Positions 29,026 to 30,315 of a stretch of 30,315 nucleotides of DNA are shown here, one piece after another (within the stretch, counting starts at the first letter, position 1; each line of letters begins with the position of its first letter). The notes under the pieces are model-generated. The model made no database searches. It saw only the letters and a program-made list of their open reading frames with translations, and was not told where the DNA came from. This DNA comes from CAIXMG01 sp964628065 (GTDB taxonomy: Bacteria > Patescibacteriota > Minisyncoccia > Phycocordibacterales > UBA1006): positions 1-30,315 of the forward strand of contig CAZVLM010000009.1 in NCBI GenBank assembly GCA_964628065.1. The letters are read 5' to 3'. The position numbers were made by a program, and so were the translations under genes.

Positions 29026-29080
29026 AGTTACTAGTTTAAGTTCAAGTGCAGTGTAGGTCTTTTAGGAGAGAGTGTCAACT

Positions 29081-29110
29081 TTGACTTTGGCATGTGCGCG
29101 GGCGTATTAT
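29081..29110 (+). promoter_or_regulatory. Promoter of thyA
   Basis: TTGACT (29081-29086), 18 bases, TATTAT (29105-29110). It predicts about 30 bases of leader without a Shine-Dalgarno. It shares the short intergenic region with the folA promoter. Confidence 0.6.
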
Positions 29111-29146
29111 TAAAGAGAACTATTTTTTCACTTAAAATAATGAATA

Positions 29147-30253
29147 ATGAATACTTCACAATTACGCGCAGAAGCAGAAAGGGTTTTAAGAGGCCAGCAG
29201 GAAGCGTTGGGTAAGTTGAGTATGCCTGATATTTCCGCTTCAGACAGAGTTAAGTTTTATGGATACGAAACCATGCTCGAACATGTACTTAGAAAAGGCG
29301 GACCAAAGACTGATCGCACCGAAGTAGGTACTACCGGGGTTCATGGTTACCAAGAACGGTTTGATTTAGACAACGGATTTCCTTTGATAACAACAAAGAA
29401 AATCTATACAAAAGCAGTGATTCATGAGCTGCTATGGCTTCTAAAAGGGGATACAAATATCCAGTACTTATGCAAGAACGGCGTGAGAATATGGGATGAT
29501 TGGCCCTATGAAAAGTACAAAGGCTCACCAGAATTTGCAGGTGAAGACATCAAGGCGTTTGCTAAGAAAATTGCCGGAGATGACGATTTTGCCAAAAAAT
29601 GGGGCGACCTCGGACCGGTGTATGGCAAGCAGTGGAGAAAGTGGGAGACGACGAAAAGTTCTATCGACCAGGTAAAAAATCTCATTGTTCAACTTAAAAA
29701 ACAGGTTGAAACCGGGATTATGAGTCGGAGAGCTATAGTGACTGCGTGGAATCCAACTGATGTGCCGGCTATGGCTTTGCCACCGTGCCATGCTTTTTTT
29801 CAACTGCATACGATGCTGATGTCGTTAGAAGAGCGCAGGGATCATTGGAAAAAGATCCAGTCGGGGGAAGGAGCTTTTGATAGGAATATGACAGATGAAG
29901 CTCTTGATGAAGTTAATGCCCCTGCTTTTAAGTTGGATCTGCAGCTGTACCAGCGTAGCTGTGATATTTTCCTTGGTGTACCTTTTAATATCGCCTCATA
30001 TTCGCTGTTGCTTATGATGATTGCGCAGGTAGTAGCCATGAAGGCGGGAACGTTCATTCACGATTACGGTGATTTACACATCTACAGCAACCATTTCGAC
30101 CAGGCTGTTCTGCAGCTTTCGCGTAAGCCATTTCCGTATCCTACGATGAAAATCAAAAATCGCGGCCAAGACATTGACGAATTTGAGTATGAAGATTTCG
30201 AATTACTAAATTATCAATGCCATGAGGGTATTAACGCAGAAGTTGCGGTATAA
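29147..30253 (+). CDS. thyA: Thymidylate synthase (ThyA type) with an internal insertion
   Basis: The protein has 368 residues, about 100 more than E. coli ThyA (264). An N-terminal extension of about 30 residues precedes RTEVGTTGVHGYQERF and NGFPLITTKKIYTKAVIHEL. The active site is ALPPCHAFFQ with Cys214. Between this and LDLQLYQRSCDIFLGVPFNI there are about 40 extra residues (222-262, charged: SLEERRDHWKKIQSGEGAFD) where most enzymes have about a ten-residue turn. IYSNH and the C-terminal EVAV are intact, so the enzyme should be active: dUMP + methylene-THF to dTMP + DHF. DHF is then recycled by the divergent folA product. Confidence 0.95.
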   Translation: MNTSQLRAEAERVLRGQQEALGKLSMPDISASDRVKFYGYETMLEHVLRKGGPKTDRTEVGTTGVHGYQERFDLDNGFPLITTKKIYTKAVIHELLWLLKGDTNIQYLCKNGVRIWDDWPYEKYKGSPEFAGEDIKAFAKKIAGDDDFAKKWGDLGPVYGKQWRKWETTKSSIDQVKNLIVQLKKQVETGIMSRRAIVTAWNPTDVPAMALPPCHAFFQLHTMLMSLEERRDHWKKIQSGEGAFDRNMTDEALDEVNAPAFKLDLQLYQRSCDIFLGVPFNIASYSLLLMMIAQVVAMKAGTFIHDYGDLHIYSNHFDQAVLQLSRKPFPYPTMKIKNRGQDIDEFEYEDFELLNYQCHEGINAEVAV

Positions 30254-30277
30254 AACCAAAAACGCTTTTGTTACAAC

Positions 30278-30311
30278 AAAAAGGCCAGCACATTGTATGT
30301 GACTGGCCTTT
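30278..30311 (+). terminator. Intrinsic terminator after thyA
   Basis: AAAGGCCAG / CTGGCCTTT stem with an inner CA/TG pairing and an AT-rich loop, ending TTT near the window edge. A second smaller hairpin (CTTTTGTT/AACAAAAG) precedes it. Confidence 0.85.
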
Positions 30312-30315
30312 AATT

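Noticed and set aside
1..30315. CRISPR array, insertion sequence or prophage
   Set aside because: No spaced direct repeats, no transposase or integrase, and no phage structural genes were seen.

Overview
The window looks like a scaffold from an uncultivated Candidate Phyla Radiation bacterium (Patescibacteria, most likely the Parcubacteria side). Evidence: a compact spc-type ribosomal operon runs S14-S8-L6-L18-S5-L15-SecY with no L30 gene between S5 and L15; L11 is followed by a terminator instead of the L1 gene; genes are small and tightly packed with bidirectional terminators; surface proteins, a lone TraD/VirD4-type ATPase, YibE/F and a SET-domain protein are of kinds often met in that group. 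Two runs of 100 N mark scaffold joins (12990-13089 and 27941-28040). The first is a false gap: the 55 bases before it are repeated exactly after it.

Layout. 1-3323: start of a membrane protein, a 2H-phosphoesterase-like protein, a membrane-anchored DsbA-like oxidoreductase whose two halves are in swapped order, an unknown protein and an AI-2E-family permease. 3441-12018: envelope block, with a very large secreted repeat protein of foreign codon use, two related anchored surface proteins, a membrane protein with a pilin-like tail, and a tandem bacterial-PH membrane protein. 12123-12686: putative RNase toxin. 12703-17025: ribosomal operon with a long structured leader. 17118-18774: two small unknown genes, a structured RNA and an orphan MazF/PemK-like toxin. 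18815-21475: adenylate kinase, PAP2-like phosphatase, methionine aminopeptidase, NYN nuclease. 21594-25573: coupling-protein-like ATPase and YibE/F protein. 25574-26812: minus-strand structured RNA, DUF3800 protein, SET-domain protein. 26896-28465: SecE, NusG, a small lipoprotein and L11. 28513-30253: divergent DHFR and thymidylate synthase, which together form the dTMP cycle.

Expression signals are the most unusual aspect. At least sixteen genes have a -10-like hexamer ending only 4-8 bases before the start codon, so leaderless mRNAs seem common, and genes inside the ribosomal operon lack Shine-Dalgarno sequences. In contrast, the first ribosomal gene has a consensus promoter, a 200-base leader and a strong Shine-Dalgarno that can be masked by an anti-Shine-Dalgarno-like segment. 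Two orphan RNase-type toxin genes share an almost identical promoter block, and DUF3800 and methionine aminopeptidase carry weaker versions. Core genes use CGA for arginine (20 of 20 in S5), whereas the 993-residue secreted protein uses it once in 25.

All calls come from reading the sequence; no database search was run.
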